DNA from: Streptomyces colonosanans
GTDB lineage: Bacteria > Actinomycetota > Actinomycetes > Streptomycetales > Streptomycetaceae
DNA: 64,000 nt
Assembly: GCF_001866645.1 (NCBI RefSeq)
Contig: NZ_MLYP01000002.1
Location: forward strand, 111,665-175,664
Reading direction: 5' to 3'
In this document: one piece after another, positions 32,880 through 39,997 of the stretch
Layout of the letters: each line of letters opens with the position of its first letter
Numbering within the stretch: the first letter of the stretch is position 1
Translations under genes and position numbers: made by a program
Notes under the pieces: generated by a model
Seen by the model: the letters and a program-made list of their open reading frames with translations, nothing else
What the model was told of the DNA's origin: nothing
The model's database searches: none

Positions 32880-33409
32880 AGCATTTCCTTCAGGGGAGCA
32901 GGGGCAACGGACAGTTCGTTGAACGGGTCGCTCTCGCCGAGCAGCTCACGCAGTCGGGTGAGGGCCCGGGAGCTGTGGGTCTTGACCGTGCCGACGGTGC
33001 AGCCGAGCGCCTTGGCGGTGGCCTTGATGTCCAGGTCGGCCCAGAACCGCAGGACCACCACGGCCCGCTGCCGCGGCGGCAGGACGGCCAGCGCGGCGCG
33101 CACCTGCAGGCCGAGCGCGGGGTCGGCGCCCGGGCCGGCCCGGTCGGGCAGTGCGGACGTCGGGTCCTCGCGCCGCCAGCGGCGCCGAGTGTGGTCGATG
33201 CAGGCCCGGGTCAACACCCGGTGGGCGTAGGCCTCCAGGTTGTCGATCCGATGCCGTCTGCCCCACACCGCGTACAGCTTGGTCAACGCGGTCTGCGTGA
33301 TGTCCTCGGCGTGGTGCCAGTCGCCACACATCAGGTACGCGGTTCGCCGCAGGTGCGGCAACCGGTCCTCGGCGAAGCCGCGGAACTCCTCCAGGTCTGC
33401 GCTACGCAC
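32876..33409 (-). CDS. SigE-family ECF RNA polymerase sigma factor
   Basis: 177 aa from the GTG at 33409, with GGAGGG 8 bp upstream; the open frame reaches further but without a ribosome site. Region 2: FRGFAEDRLPHLRRTAYLMC, then WHHAEDITQTALTKLYAVW. Region 4: LPPRQRAVVVLRFWADLDIK, then GCTVGTVKTHSSRALTRLRE. This matches actinobacterial SigE-family ECF factors (not S. coelicolor SigE itself). It directs transcription in response to envelope-type signals and is coupled to the membrane protein gene. Presence of an intact regulator inside decayed mobile DNA is notable. Confidence 0.9.
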   Translation of the reverse strand: MRSADLEEFRGFAEDRLPHLRRTAYLMCGDWHHAEDITQTALTKLYAVWGRRHRIDNLEAYAHRVLTRACIDHTRRRWRREDPTSALPDRAGPGADPALGLQVRAALAVLPPRQRAVVVLRFWADLDIKATAKALGCTVGTVKTHSSRALTRLRELLGESDPFNELSVAPAPLKEML

Positions 33410-33749
33410 AGGGTGCGCCCTCCGTTCGTCTCTACTCAGTCCGACGGAGCGCACCACGCGCGGGGATGACACGGAACGGCAGAAAATCCTGCCGCTCCAT
33501 GTCTGACAGCCGACGATGTCCTCCGGCACATCCCGATGCCCACTCCATCAGGGGCCGTGATCCGCGTACCGTGTGGCCCAGTGCAAGGAGAAGGAAGCCA
33601 AGGAGAAGAAGCGCAGGATCCGCAAGAAGCGCTAGCTTCTGCTGACATCCACGGGTGACATCAACAGCACCGGACGCGGGCACCCATACGCGGCCCGGCA
33701 CGTTCGACCCGACCGGGTACTGACGCCACCGGGCAGGGCTCGGATCGAA
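33410..33749. other. Gene-free stretch before att copy C
   Basis: No complete gene. A plus-strand frame ending at 33632 has a Lys/Arg-rich tail (KEKEAKEKKRRIRKKR) that could be the end of a lost basic protein, but nothing recognisable precedes it. Confidence 0.35.
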
Positions 33750-33792
33750 CTCCTAAAGCGGGTGTCGCAGGTTCGAATCCTGCCGGGGGCAC
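33750..33792 (+). repeat. att core copy C
   Basis: Identical over 43 bp to the 3' end of tRNA-Arg at 11371-11413. The following hairpin (33799-33839) and GTGCCA boxes at 33856 and 33867 reproduce the order seen at copy A, so this is the left border of a further element whose right border is copy D. Confidence 0.85.
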
Positions 33793-33798
33793 ACGATG

Positions 33799-33839
33799 AA
33801 GGGCCAGCTCAGGAGGGTTTTCCTCCCAAGCTGGCCCTT
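33799..33839 (+). terminator. Terminator after att copy C
   Basis: AAGGGCCAGC and GCTGGCCCTT outer arms with an inner GGAGG/CCTCC and a GTTTT loop, nearly identical to 11420-11460. Confidence 0.7.
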
Positions 33840-33947
33840 AGCCGTTTCAGGCTTCGTGCCACACACGTGCCACTACGCCCGCACCCGCCCTGGGCGACGC
33901 GCCCGCACATGGGCGGGAAACCGCACAACAGATCGCCCGCCGCGAAC

Positions 33948-34361
33948 TCATGCCGAGTGTCGGATGGCCTGCAGGAACCCGCCGGACCCATCATCAAGCA
34001 GCCAAAACGACCAGCCATTGCGGTTCGGGTTCACGCCCGGCTTGTAGTGCGCCACCACGGCCCGCGCCGCCCCAGTCGGCGTCTTGAAGCTCTGCCCGGC
34101 AAGCGGCCCCGATGTGATGTCGATCCGCTTCGTGTCCCGGTCATAGCTGCCGCGAGTCCGATGACCTTCGTAGTCGACGTACACGTCGACCTTGCGCTCC
34201 TTCCCCTCGCCCTCCTTGCTCGCGGCGGCCGGCGCAGAGGGCGGCACGCTTGCGGTTCTCACGAGCCGAGCAACAACCTCGCCAGCAGTGGTATTGCCCA
34301 TGCGCGCCGCGAACTCGATGGAGCGACAGGTCTGTTCATCAACCTCAATAGTTGGGCTCAT
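33948..34361 (-). CDS. Small protein with RHH-like N-terminus and DUF4357/RAMA-like C-terminus
   Basis: 137 aa from the ATG at 34361 (GGGGGAGG upstream). The first ~40 residues (MSPTIEVDEQTCRSIEFAAR, then GEVVARLV) resemble ribbon-helix-helix antitoxin-type DNA-binding segments. A short Lys/Glu/Ala linker follows, then GSYDRDTKRIDITSGPLAGQ, SFKTPTGAARAVV and NRNGWSFWLL. The latter pattern resembles the RAMA/DUF4357 domains found with methylases and GIY-YIG nucleases. It may bind modified DNA. It lies between att copy C and the integrase remnant, where a recombination directionality factor is also often found. Confidence 0.6.
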   Translation of the reverse strand: MSPTIEVDEQTCRSIEFAARMGNTTAGEVVARLVRTASVPPSAPAAASKEGEGKERKVDVYVDYEGHRTRGSYDRDTKRIDITSGPLAGQSFKTPTGAARAVVAHYKPGVNPNRNGWSFWLLDDGSGGFLQAIRHSA

Positions 34362-34481
34362 GCCCTCCCCCTTGCCAGTCGGTGTCGACCACCGAAGACT
34401 AGCGCAACTAGAGGACGCAGAGCACACAAAGGAAGCATTTAACGAATTCTGCGAAACGAGCGAGAGGCCGGGCGCAGACAG

Positions 34482-34522
34482 AAGGGCCAGCTCACGAGAG
34501 GTTTTCTCTCAGGCTGACCCTT
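34482..34522. terminator. Third copy of the border terminator
   Basis: AAGGGCCAGC/GCTGACCCTT outer arms with GAGAG/CTCTC and GTTTT loop, immediately before the 3' end of the integrase remnant. It lacks an adjacent tRNA core, suggesting that an att core here was deleted. Confidence 0.6.
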
Positions 34523-34555
34523 CACAGTTCAGGCGTTACGGCTACGCATTCGCTG

Positions 34556-35320
34556 CTACCGCTGTTCGGGTCTCGCCCCCGCCGAACCAGCGGCCGCTCC
34601 CCCATCGCCGCGGATCATGACACCGAGCCGGTCGGCGATGGCCCGGTCACGGTCGCTGGTCATGTGTCGGTAGATCAACGCGGCGCGCGAGCTGCTGCGG
34701 CCCATGCGGGTCATCAGCTCCCGTGTGCTGGCCCCAGCCGTGGACGCGAGGGTGTTGCCCGTGTGCCGCAGGTCGTGAAAGTGCAGCTCGGCCGGGAAGG
34801 ACACCGCGCGCACACCGGCGGCGAACTTCGGCGCCTTGTCGAAGAGCTGGCCGGTCTGCAATTCGGCCTGCGCGCGGCGGACAGTGACGGTCAGCGCCTC
34901 CAGGTCGATGTCCTTGCGCCGCAGAGCCGCCAGCTCACCGAAGCGGAGGGTGGTGAAGGCCGCCAGGAGGACGAGCAGCCGATAGCGCGGCCCGATGGCG
35001 TCAGCGATGGCGAAGACCTCCGACACCGTGAGAACCGGCCGCTCGGGCACGTCGTAGCTGTCTGCGCCCTTGATCCGGCACGGGTTGCGCCGGATCAGTT
35101 CGTCGTCCACGGCGGTGTTCATCAGGGCCCGCAGGAGTTGGTACGCCTTGGCCACCGTCGGCTCACCGATGCCCGCCGCCAGGAGCTTCCCGCGCCAGCC
35201 GCGAACCCGTGCTGTCGTCACGTCGGCCACGCTCCCGGCCCCGAAGATGGGCAGGATGTGCAGCCGGATCACCGACTCGTTGCGCTCACGCGTGCGATCG
35301 GCCAGCTTCCGGGTCCACAA
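34556..35320 (-). pseudogene. Tyrosine recombinase (pSAM2-type), N-truncated with internal deletion
   Basis: The frame is open from RTRERNESVIRLHILPIFG to the end, with the first catalytic Arg in FGELAALRRKDID, then HFHDLRHTGNTLA (HxxR) and the Tyr in SSRAALIYRHMTSDRD. The first ~120 residues are replaced by unrelated sequence at about 35320. Between RAVSFPAEL and HFHDLRH roughly 55 residues normal for the family are absent. Both lesions should abolish activity despite the open frame. The C-terminus is almost the same as the 11494 remnant, so both come from related elements using tRNA-Arg. Confidence 0.85.
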
Positions 35321-35422
35321 GCCTGCCCGATCCGCGGGCCAGCGTAAGGGGCCATGATCACTCGCGCCAAAGCAGCTCCCGGCCAAAGTCGCTACGCCGA
35401 CCGCTCTGTAGGGTGCGGCGCC

Positions 35423-36079
35423 ATGACTCCTGACGCGCCTCGGGCATCGGACCAACACGGCCCCGCGAAGTGGGAAGACCTCGTCACCCGGTATGCATGG
35501 GCGGATGCCGACGAGCCGGACGCGTTCACCTTCTCTGTCATCGCAGGGAAGACGGAGGACGAGGTGATCCAGGCCTTCGGTGGCGATCCCCGAGCGTCAC
35601 GGCTGATGACCTTCGCCGAGACCGTCGAAGAACAAGCCGGTCATCTGTATGAAGACTACGAACTGCTCCGTGTGGTCAGTGCCGAACGGCATGTTATTGC
35701 CATCGAGTGGGGCTACTACGGCAGCATCCCGGAGATCGCCCGGCGAGCGTCCGTTGACGGCGGCGAGTTCTTCAGCGTCTACCGGAGTCTCAATGCCAGG
35801 TATCAGGTCGTGCACGCCCTTGACGGCCGCGTAGACGGCATGTTCGACCCCTTCGAACTCGAGGACGCGGCCTGGATGGAACCGGAACCGGAGGTCCCCG
35901 CCTGGGCAGAAGGGGTCGCCTTCCACATGGAGACCCTGTGCGCCGAGTCCTTCGCGCTCATGGAACGCACCATGGGCGTGGCCATCGATCCCGGGTGGAT
36001 GGACACAGCGCTTCGCACCGTGCTGCTCGCCTCACCCTCTGAGCTCTTTGGGCAGTCGGAGGCAGCGTGGCTCTCATGA
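35423..36079 (+). CDS. DUF6461-like protein
   Basis: 218 aa from the ATG at 35423. Features include YAWADADEPDAFTFSVIAGK, EVIQAFGGDP and VIAIEWGYYGSIPEIARRAS, then YQVVHALDGRVDGMFDPFEL. This matches the Streptomyces family DUF6461, function unknown, frequent next to phage-like or toxin-immunity genes. It is soluble and acidic. It lies inside the C-D element, between the integrase remnant and the IS fragments. Confidence 0.75.
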   Translation: MTPDAPRASDQHGPAKWEDLVTRYAWADADEPDAFTFSVIAGKTEDEVIQAFGGDPRASRLMTFAETVEEQAGHLYEDYELLRVVSAERHVIAIEWGYYGSIPEIARRASVDGGEFFSVYRSLNARYQVVHALDGRVDGMFDPFELEDAAWMEPEPEVPAWAEGVAFHMETLCAESFALMERTMGVAIDPGWMDTALRTVLLASPSELFGQSEAAWLS

Positions 36080-36091
36080 CCACACCGCATC

Positions 36092-36222
36092 GCTCGCAAA
36101 GGCATCGAGTCGTCCGAGCGGCTCGGCCGCCACCGATGGGTCGTCGAGCGGACGGCCTCGTGGCTCGCCGGCTGCCGACGACCCCACCACCGCTACGAAC
36201 GCAAGGCCGACCACCAGTGCGG
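36092..36222 (+). pseudogene. IS5-family transposase, C-terminal fragment
   Basis: The plus frame encodes KGIESSERLGRHRWVVERTA then SWLAGCRRPHHRYERKADH. This is the final DDE region of IS5-type (IS1647-like) transposases, with the last catalytic Glu in VVERT. Nothing upstream in the frame belongs to it. It meets the IS256 fragment head-on at about 36224. Confidence 0.88.
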
Positions 36223-36225
36223 GAA

Positions 36226-36486
36226 GTAACTTCCCTGCCGCAGCTTGGGGATGGCCAGTTCGACGGTTCCCGCCCTGGTGTCCCACTCACGGGGGCGGTA
36301 GCCGTTGCGGTGGTTGACCCTCTCCTCGCCGACCTGCCCGTATTCCGCGTTGCAGAGGGTATCTGCCTCAGCAGACATGAGCGCGTCGGCGAATGTCTTG
36401 ACCATGGCGCGCAGTAGATCGGGACTCGCCGCGGCGAGGCTGTCTTCCGCGAGGGCGTGCAGGGGCAGACTGTCGGGTGCGGTCAT
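36226..36486 (-). pseudogene. IS256-family transposase, N-terminal fragment
   Basis: The minus frame begins MTAPDSLPLHALAEDSLAAA and continues ADTLCNAEYGQVGEERVNHR, NGYRPREWDTRAGTVELAIP, KLRQGSYFP. This is the start of a Mutator/IS256 transposase. It breaks off at the IS5 fragment before the DDE domain. Upstream (36487 on) no intact terminal inverted repeat is obvious. Confidence 0.88.
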
Positions 36487-36899
36487 CGCGCTGATCTCCT
36501 TCAAAGACTTGGTCGTCTTGAAAGATCAGCCGGTGGCCGTTCTTGTATCCGGACACTCACTCCGACGCCGGGGCAAACGCCCGGATCAGATGGGAGCCCG
36601 TACACCACTTCCCAGGACGCAACTAGCATCCCTTTCCTGACACAGCACCGCTGCCGCACCACAAGCGCACCAGAGCGAGCGCGGGGAATCACGGTGAAGC
36701 AGCGGAGCCCGGTGAGGCTACGCCCCGGCCGTTCGCCACAGGTCAGCGCCCGAGTCGGCCGCCCGTGATCTCAACTTCCCAAACTGAGGGCAGTCCTGTC
36801 GGCTTACGGACATTGCTTCCTCAGGCCCTGCGCTGAGTAGCCGGCGCCCACATGACGTCTTATTCCAGGATCCCCACTTTGCGGTCCGGGCGGCAGAGC
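36487..36899. repeat. Gene-free stretch with third, weak tRNA-Gly-type att region
   Basis: No gene. Between about 36690 and 36790 it shares CGGTGAAGCAG, GCCGTTCGCCACAGGTCAG-like sequence and CTTCCCAAACTGAGG with 26420-26520. I read it as a third degenerate copy of the tRNA-Gly-type site. Confidence 0.35.
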
Positions 36900-37649
36900 T
36901 TAGGCGGCCGGGCGGGGTTTCCGCGCCCGCAGCCTGCGTGCGAGCAAGCCGACCAGCACGGCGTTGAACAACCCGGACAAGACAACACCGGCGGAGAAGA
37001 CCACCGGGCTCAGCCAGGCGAGCGAGGAATATTCCGCAGGTGCCGCCACCAGCAAGGCGAGGATGCTAAGCGGCGCCGTCGCCATGAGCGGCCAGATCCC
37101 GGCGAACCCCGGGTCCGGCAACACGAACGCGGCGCACAGGAAGAATCCCAGCGACGCCGCGACCACCACGAGATACCCACGCGCGAGCCAGTTGTCCACC
37201 GCGGGCGCCAGCAGGGCCCGAGCCCTCCGCAGGCGTGGGCGTGCCGAAGGTGCCAAGTCCGTTCCCTCCTGTTCAGGGGGATTCGAAATGCGCGGGAGGG
37301 GCGCACTCCGGCCAGACGATGTGGCGGTCGCGGACCTCCTGACCAGGGCGCCGAGCACGGCGGCGTTCACGAGAGCGCACAGGAGGAGCCATACGGCCCA
37401 GAAGCCGATGGCCGGCACCTCGACTGCCCCGCCTCCCTCGGTGCCAGGACCGAAGGGGAGGACCACACCCAGGAGGGAGAGGGGCGCCGTGAGCATCAGA
37501 GGGCTCGCAGCGTAGGCGCTCTCGGGCAAGAGGAACATGACCAGGACGCAGACGGCGAATACAGCCAGATAGCCCCGAGCGAGCCAGTTGTCCGTGGCAA
37601 GCGCAAGGAGCAGGCGCGGGATGCGGCGTGGGCGGGAGGCAGTCGGCAT
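36900..37649 (-). CDS. SCO4225-like membrane protein, tandem duplication
   Basis: 249 aa with two similar halves. Each begins with a basic segment and NWLARGYLAVFAVCVLV or NWLARGYLVVVAASLG, then a PLMLTAPLSLLGV or PLMATAPLSILAL helix, and ends with a helix containing LVNAAVLGALVRR or LFNAVLVGLLARR. About six membrane helices in total. The single-unit form resembles a Streptomyces family known as SCO4225-like, function unknown. The gene is complete and is cargo of the C-D element. Confidence 0.75.
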   Translation of the reverse strand: MPTASRPRRIPRLLLALATDNWLARGYLAVFAVCVLVMFLLPESAYAASPLMLTAPLSLLGVVLPFGPGTEGGGAVEVPAIGFWAVWLLLCALVNAAVLGALVRRSATATSSGRSAPLPRISNPPEQEGTDLAPSARPRLRRARALLAPAVDNWLARGYLVVVAASLGFFLCAAFVLPDPGFAGIWPLMATAPLSILALLVAAPAEYSSLAWLSPVVFSAGVVLSGLFNAVLVGLLARRLRARKPRPAA

Positions 37650-37871
37650 CGCGGGTCCTTCAGGTCAGTGCGGGTTGGTGCTCCCCACAGTGGGCCGGAG
37701 GGCGCGCTCAGGCATGAGTACGGGTACTCATCGGCAGGGCAGTAGGACCTACCACGCTGTTTAGGCAACCACCACGCCTCCGGTTGACCGTCAGTGGCCC
37801 TCGGTACCCGCATGAGCAGCACCCTGGACCACAATGGCCATACGGCCAGTAGTTCGAGACGAAGAGGTCTC

Positions 37872-38036
37872 GTGCCACAGCCGTGCCAGATACGAGGGTC
37901 AGCCGCGGTCAACAAAGGCGTCTGGCGGACGTATCCATGCCTGCTAGCTCGGCCATGAAAGCCGCAGGTCACAGGCAAGGCTCCTCTACGTCTCTCCTGA
38001 AGTGGGTGTCGCAGGTTCGAATCCTGCCGGGGGCAC
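37872..38036 (+). repeat. att core copy D with GTGCCA arm sites
   Basis: The tRNA-Arg core recurs at 37994-38036 with two mismatches. GTGCCA boxes at 37872 and 37883 lie to its left, inside the C-D element, whereas at copies A and C they lie to the right. This mirror arrangement identifies D as a right-hand border. Confidence 0.82.
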
Positions 38037-38051
38037 ACGATGAAGGGCCAG

Positions 38052-38076
38052 CTCCCTGGGGTTTCTCCCCAGGGAG
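38052..38076. terminator. Hairpin after att copy D
   Basis: Perfect inverted repeat CTCCCTGGGG/CCCCAGGGAG with a TTTCT loop. Confidence 0.65.
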
Positions 38077-38303
38077 GCGTTCCGTTCGGCCTTGAAACCC
38101 CTTGTCCTGGGGCGTTTGCGTGAGCGGGTGGGAAGTTGACCCCCCGAATACGCCCATCGGAACAGCACCATCCGGCATGGACTCCGGGCCGGGTTTCTCC
38201 GCGCCGCCGGGCTCGAGCTTCGCTTCGAAGGCAGTGCTCGCACACCCCTGGGCTGCGGGGGCGAACCCTCCGGGGAGAGCAAGCCCCGACACACAGAACA
38301 TGG

Positions 38304-38318
38304 CATACTCGAAGTATG
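38304..38318. promoter_or_regulatory. Palindromic operator over the antitoxin start codon
   Basis: CATACT-CGA-AGTATG is a perfect inverted repeat, and its last three bases are the ATG of the antitoxin gene. No ribosome site is visible upstream, so the mRNA may be leaderless or nearly so. Binding of the antitoxin complex here would block initiation directly. Confidence 0.55.
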
Positions 38319-38582
38319 GCAACCCGGAAGATCACCATCACAGTGCCGGAAGAGCTGGTGGAGTCGATCAAGGAGCGTGTCGACGCGCGCGGGGTGTCCG
38401 GCTACATCGCGGCCGCCGCCGCTCATCAGGACGCCATGGACCGACTGCGCGAGTTGGCCGAACGCCTCGAAGAAGAGCACGGCGCCGTGACGGACGACGA
38501 GCAGCAAGCGGCACTGGAGCGCATCGCCGCCATCGACGGCTGGCATGACGAGCACCGATCGCGCTCGGACGAGGCCGCGTGA
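38316..38582 (+). CDS. Antitoxin of a PIN-domain toxin-antitoxin pair
   Basis: 88 aa. The N-terminus MATRKITITVPEELVESIKE resembles a ribbon-helix-helix DNA-binding segment, followed by GVSGYIAAAAAHQDAMDRLR and an acidic helical tail that would bind the toxin. It overlaps the toxin gene by 4 bp (GTGA). As with VapB proteins it should neutralise the nuclease and repress its own promoter, and a palindrome overlies its start codon. Confidence 0.85.
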   Translation: MATRKITITVPEELVESIKERVDARGVSGYIAAAAAHQDAMDRLRELAERLEEEHGAVTDDEQQAALERIAAIDGWHDEHRSRSDEAA

Positions 38583-39025
38583 GCCGCACCGCCCGAGCGA
38601 AGGTGCATCGGCCCCGACAGCGCGTCTTCGTATTCGACTCCGAGGCTCTCTCCAAGGCGGTCCGGGGCGATCGGGAGATGGCTGCGCTGATCAAGACGGC
38701 TCCGCGGCTCGACATCCCGATCGTCACCTCGGCGCTCACGACCTTGGAGGCATGGGACCCTCGCGAAACGTCGAGACAGGCACTTTGGGACTGGACGCTG
38801 TCCCGGATCCGCGTCGTGCACACGGACGACCAGGTGATCGCCATGGCGCGCGACATGCTGCAAGTAGCCGGCCTGCATGGGCACAAGTACGCCATCGACG
38901 CCGTCCTGGCGGCTGTGGCCGGGCGGGAAGCCGCGCAGGGAGTTCAGGCAACCGTCTTCACCTCCGACACCGACGACATGAATCAACTCCTCGCGGGACA
39001 CTCCGTGCGAGTCGAGAAGGTCTGA
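38579..39025 (+). CDS. PIN-domain toxin (VapC-like RNase)
   Basis: 148 aa, GTG start overlapping the antitoxin stop. Acidic residues fitting the PIN active site are seen in VFVFDSEALSKAV (first Asp), LTTLEAW (Glu), YAIDAVLAAVA (Asp), and FTSDTDDM (last Asp pair). PIN toxins cut RNA, often tRNA or rRNA, in a Mg-dependent way when freed of the antitoxin. The pair lies just outside att copy D and is intact. Confidence 0.88.
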   Translation: MSRTARAKVHRPRQRVFVFDSEALSKAVRGDREMAALIKTAPRLDIPIVTSALTTLEAWDPRETSRQALWDWTLSRIRVVHTDDQVIAMARDMLQVAGLHGHKYAIDAVLAAVAGREAAQGVQATVFTSDTDDMNQLLAGHSVRVEKV

Positions 39026-39225
39026 CGAAACGCCGCGGCGTGATGCTTGGCGTGGTGGAGCAAACAGCACCCGGACTTCCACTGGACGACGACCGGCCAG
39101 TCACCCGACGCCCAGCGGTCCTTCACCGGCCGACGTCATTCAGCCGCGCACAGTTGTCGATCACGCGTACGATCTCGCGACGGCCCCGGGGGGCGCCCGC
39201 AGGGCCGGTGAATGGGAGGGGCGCC

Positions 39226-39579
39226 ATGTCCGGCATGTCCAGACGATCCCTGCTCGGATACTCCGGGACGACCGCCGCGGGTGCGGTCCTGGGCGGCGCG
39301 GCGGCGGCGCAGCCGGCCCAGGCCGCCGAGCCCCAGGCGCAGACCGCCTCGGCCGACTTCCCCGCGGGGACCCTCTTCGAAGGCAGGGTCGGCATGAACA
39401 TCGGCGCTGACACTCCCGCCAGCCTGCAGATCAAGTTCAGCGTGAGGACCGAGGAGACGCCCGCCCACTACGACATCTCCCCGCAAGAGATCGCCGACCT
39501 GCTCAACGAACTCGCTGTCCGCCGGGGCTGGCCGACGATCACCTTCTACGGCACCCCGGCACCCGCCCGGCTGACCTGA
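39226..39579 (+). CDS. Small Tat-exported protein, unknown function
   Basis: 117 aa, ATG with GGGAGGGG upstream. The N-terminus is a twin-arginine signal (SRRSLLGYSGTTAAGAVLGG) ending in an AQAA cleavage region. The mature ~80 residues (GTLFEGRVGMNIGADTPASL and ISPQEIADLLNELAVRRGWP) have no motif I recognise. It is probably folded before export. It follows the TA pair by 200 bp and may be independent. Confidence 0.7.
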   Translation: MSGMSRRSLLGYSGTTAAGAVLGGAAAAQPAQAAEPQAQTASADFPAGTLFEGRVGMNIGADTPASLQIKFSVRTEETPAHYDISPQEIADLLNELAVRRGWPTITFYGTPAPARLT

Positions 39580-39833
39580 CGCATCCCGTCAGCGGCCCCG
39601 CACCGTTCACCGGCACCACCACACGGGCCGGTCGGCGTGGGGCCGTCCCACGTCCATGCCCCATGCGCCGAGATCGCACCTGGAAGGTGTGATCAAGGTC
39701 GCCGAGGCGGGCCATAAGCGCGCCGGAACGAGTAGCACCGGACTGACAGCACATGCTGGGCCGTGCCACACGCGCGCCAGAACGAGCAGGGACCAGCGGG
39801 GAACGGCGAGGAGAGGAAGCGATCGCACAAGAG

Positions 39834-39870
39834 ATCCGTCCCTGACCAAACTCGCTGGTCAGGGACGGAT
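39834..39870. terminator. Strong hairpin next to the tRNA-Tyr fragment
   Basis: Perfect 15-bp arms ATCCGTCCCTGACCA/TGGTCAGGGACGGAT with a 7-nt loop. Confidence 0.7.
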
Positions 39871-39882
39871 ACTCCCAAGTGA

Positions 39883-39927
39883 GGCGGCGCCAGGATTCGA
39901 ACCTGGGAAGGCTGAGCCGGCAGATTT
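39883..39927 (-). repeat. tRNA-Tyr 3'-end fragment (att-like)
   Basis: Read on the minus strand it gives AAATCTGCCGGCTCAGCC, the 3' side of the anticodon arm and the variable arm, then CCCAGGTTCGAATCCTGG and CGCCGCC, the T arm and acceptor strand of a class II tRNA-Tyr. The 5' half is absent, so it is not a functional tRNA. GTGCCA at 39763, with a related GCGCCA 11 bp later, and a hairpin flank it. It probably is one end of an element integrated at tRNA-Tyr. Confidence 0.7.
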
Positions 39928-39997
39928 GTATGTTGCTGTGGACTGGGTGCCCGAGGGACTTGTCACGCTGTGAGCTGTCCACCTATGTTCGATCACT

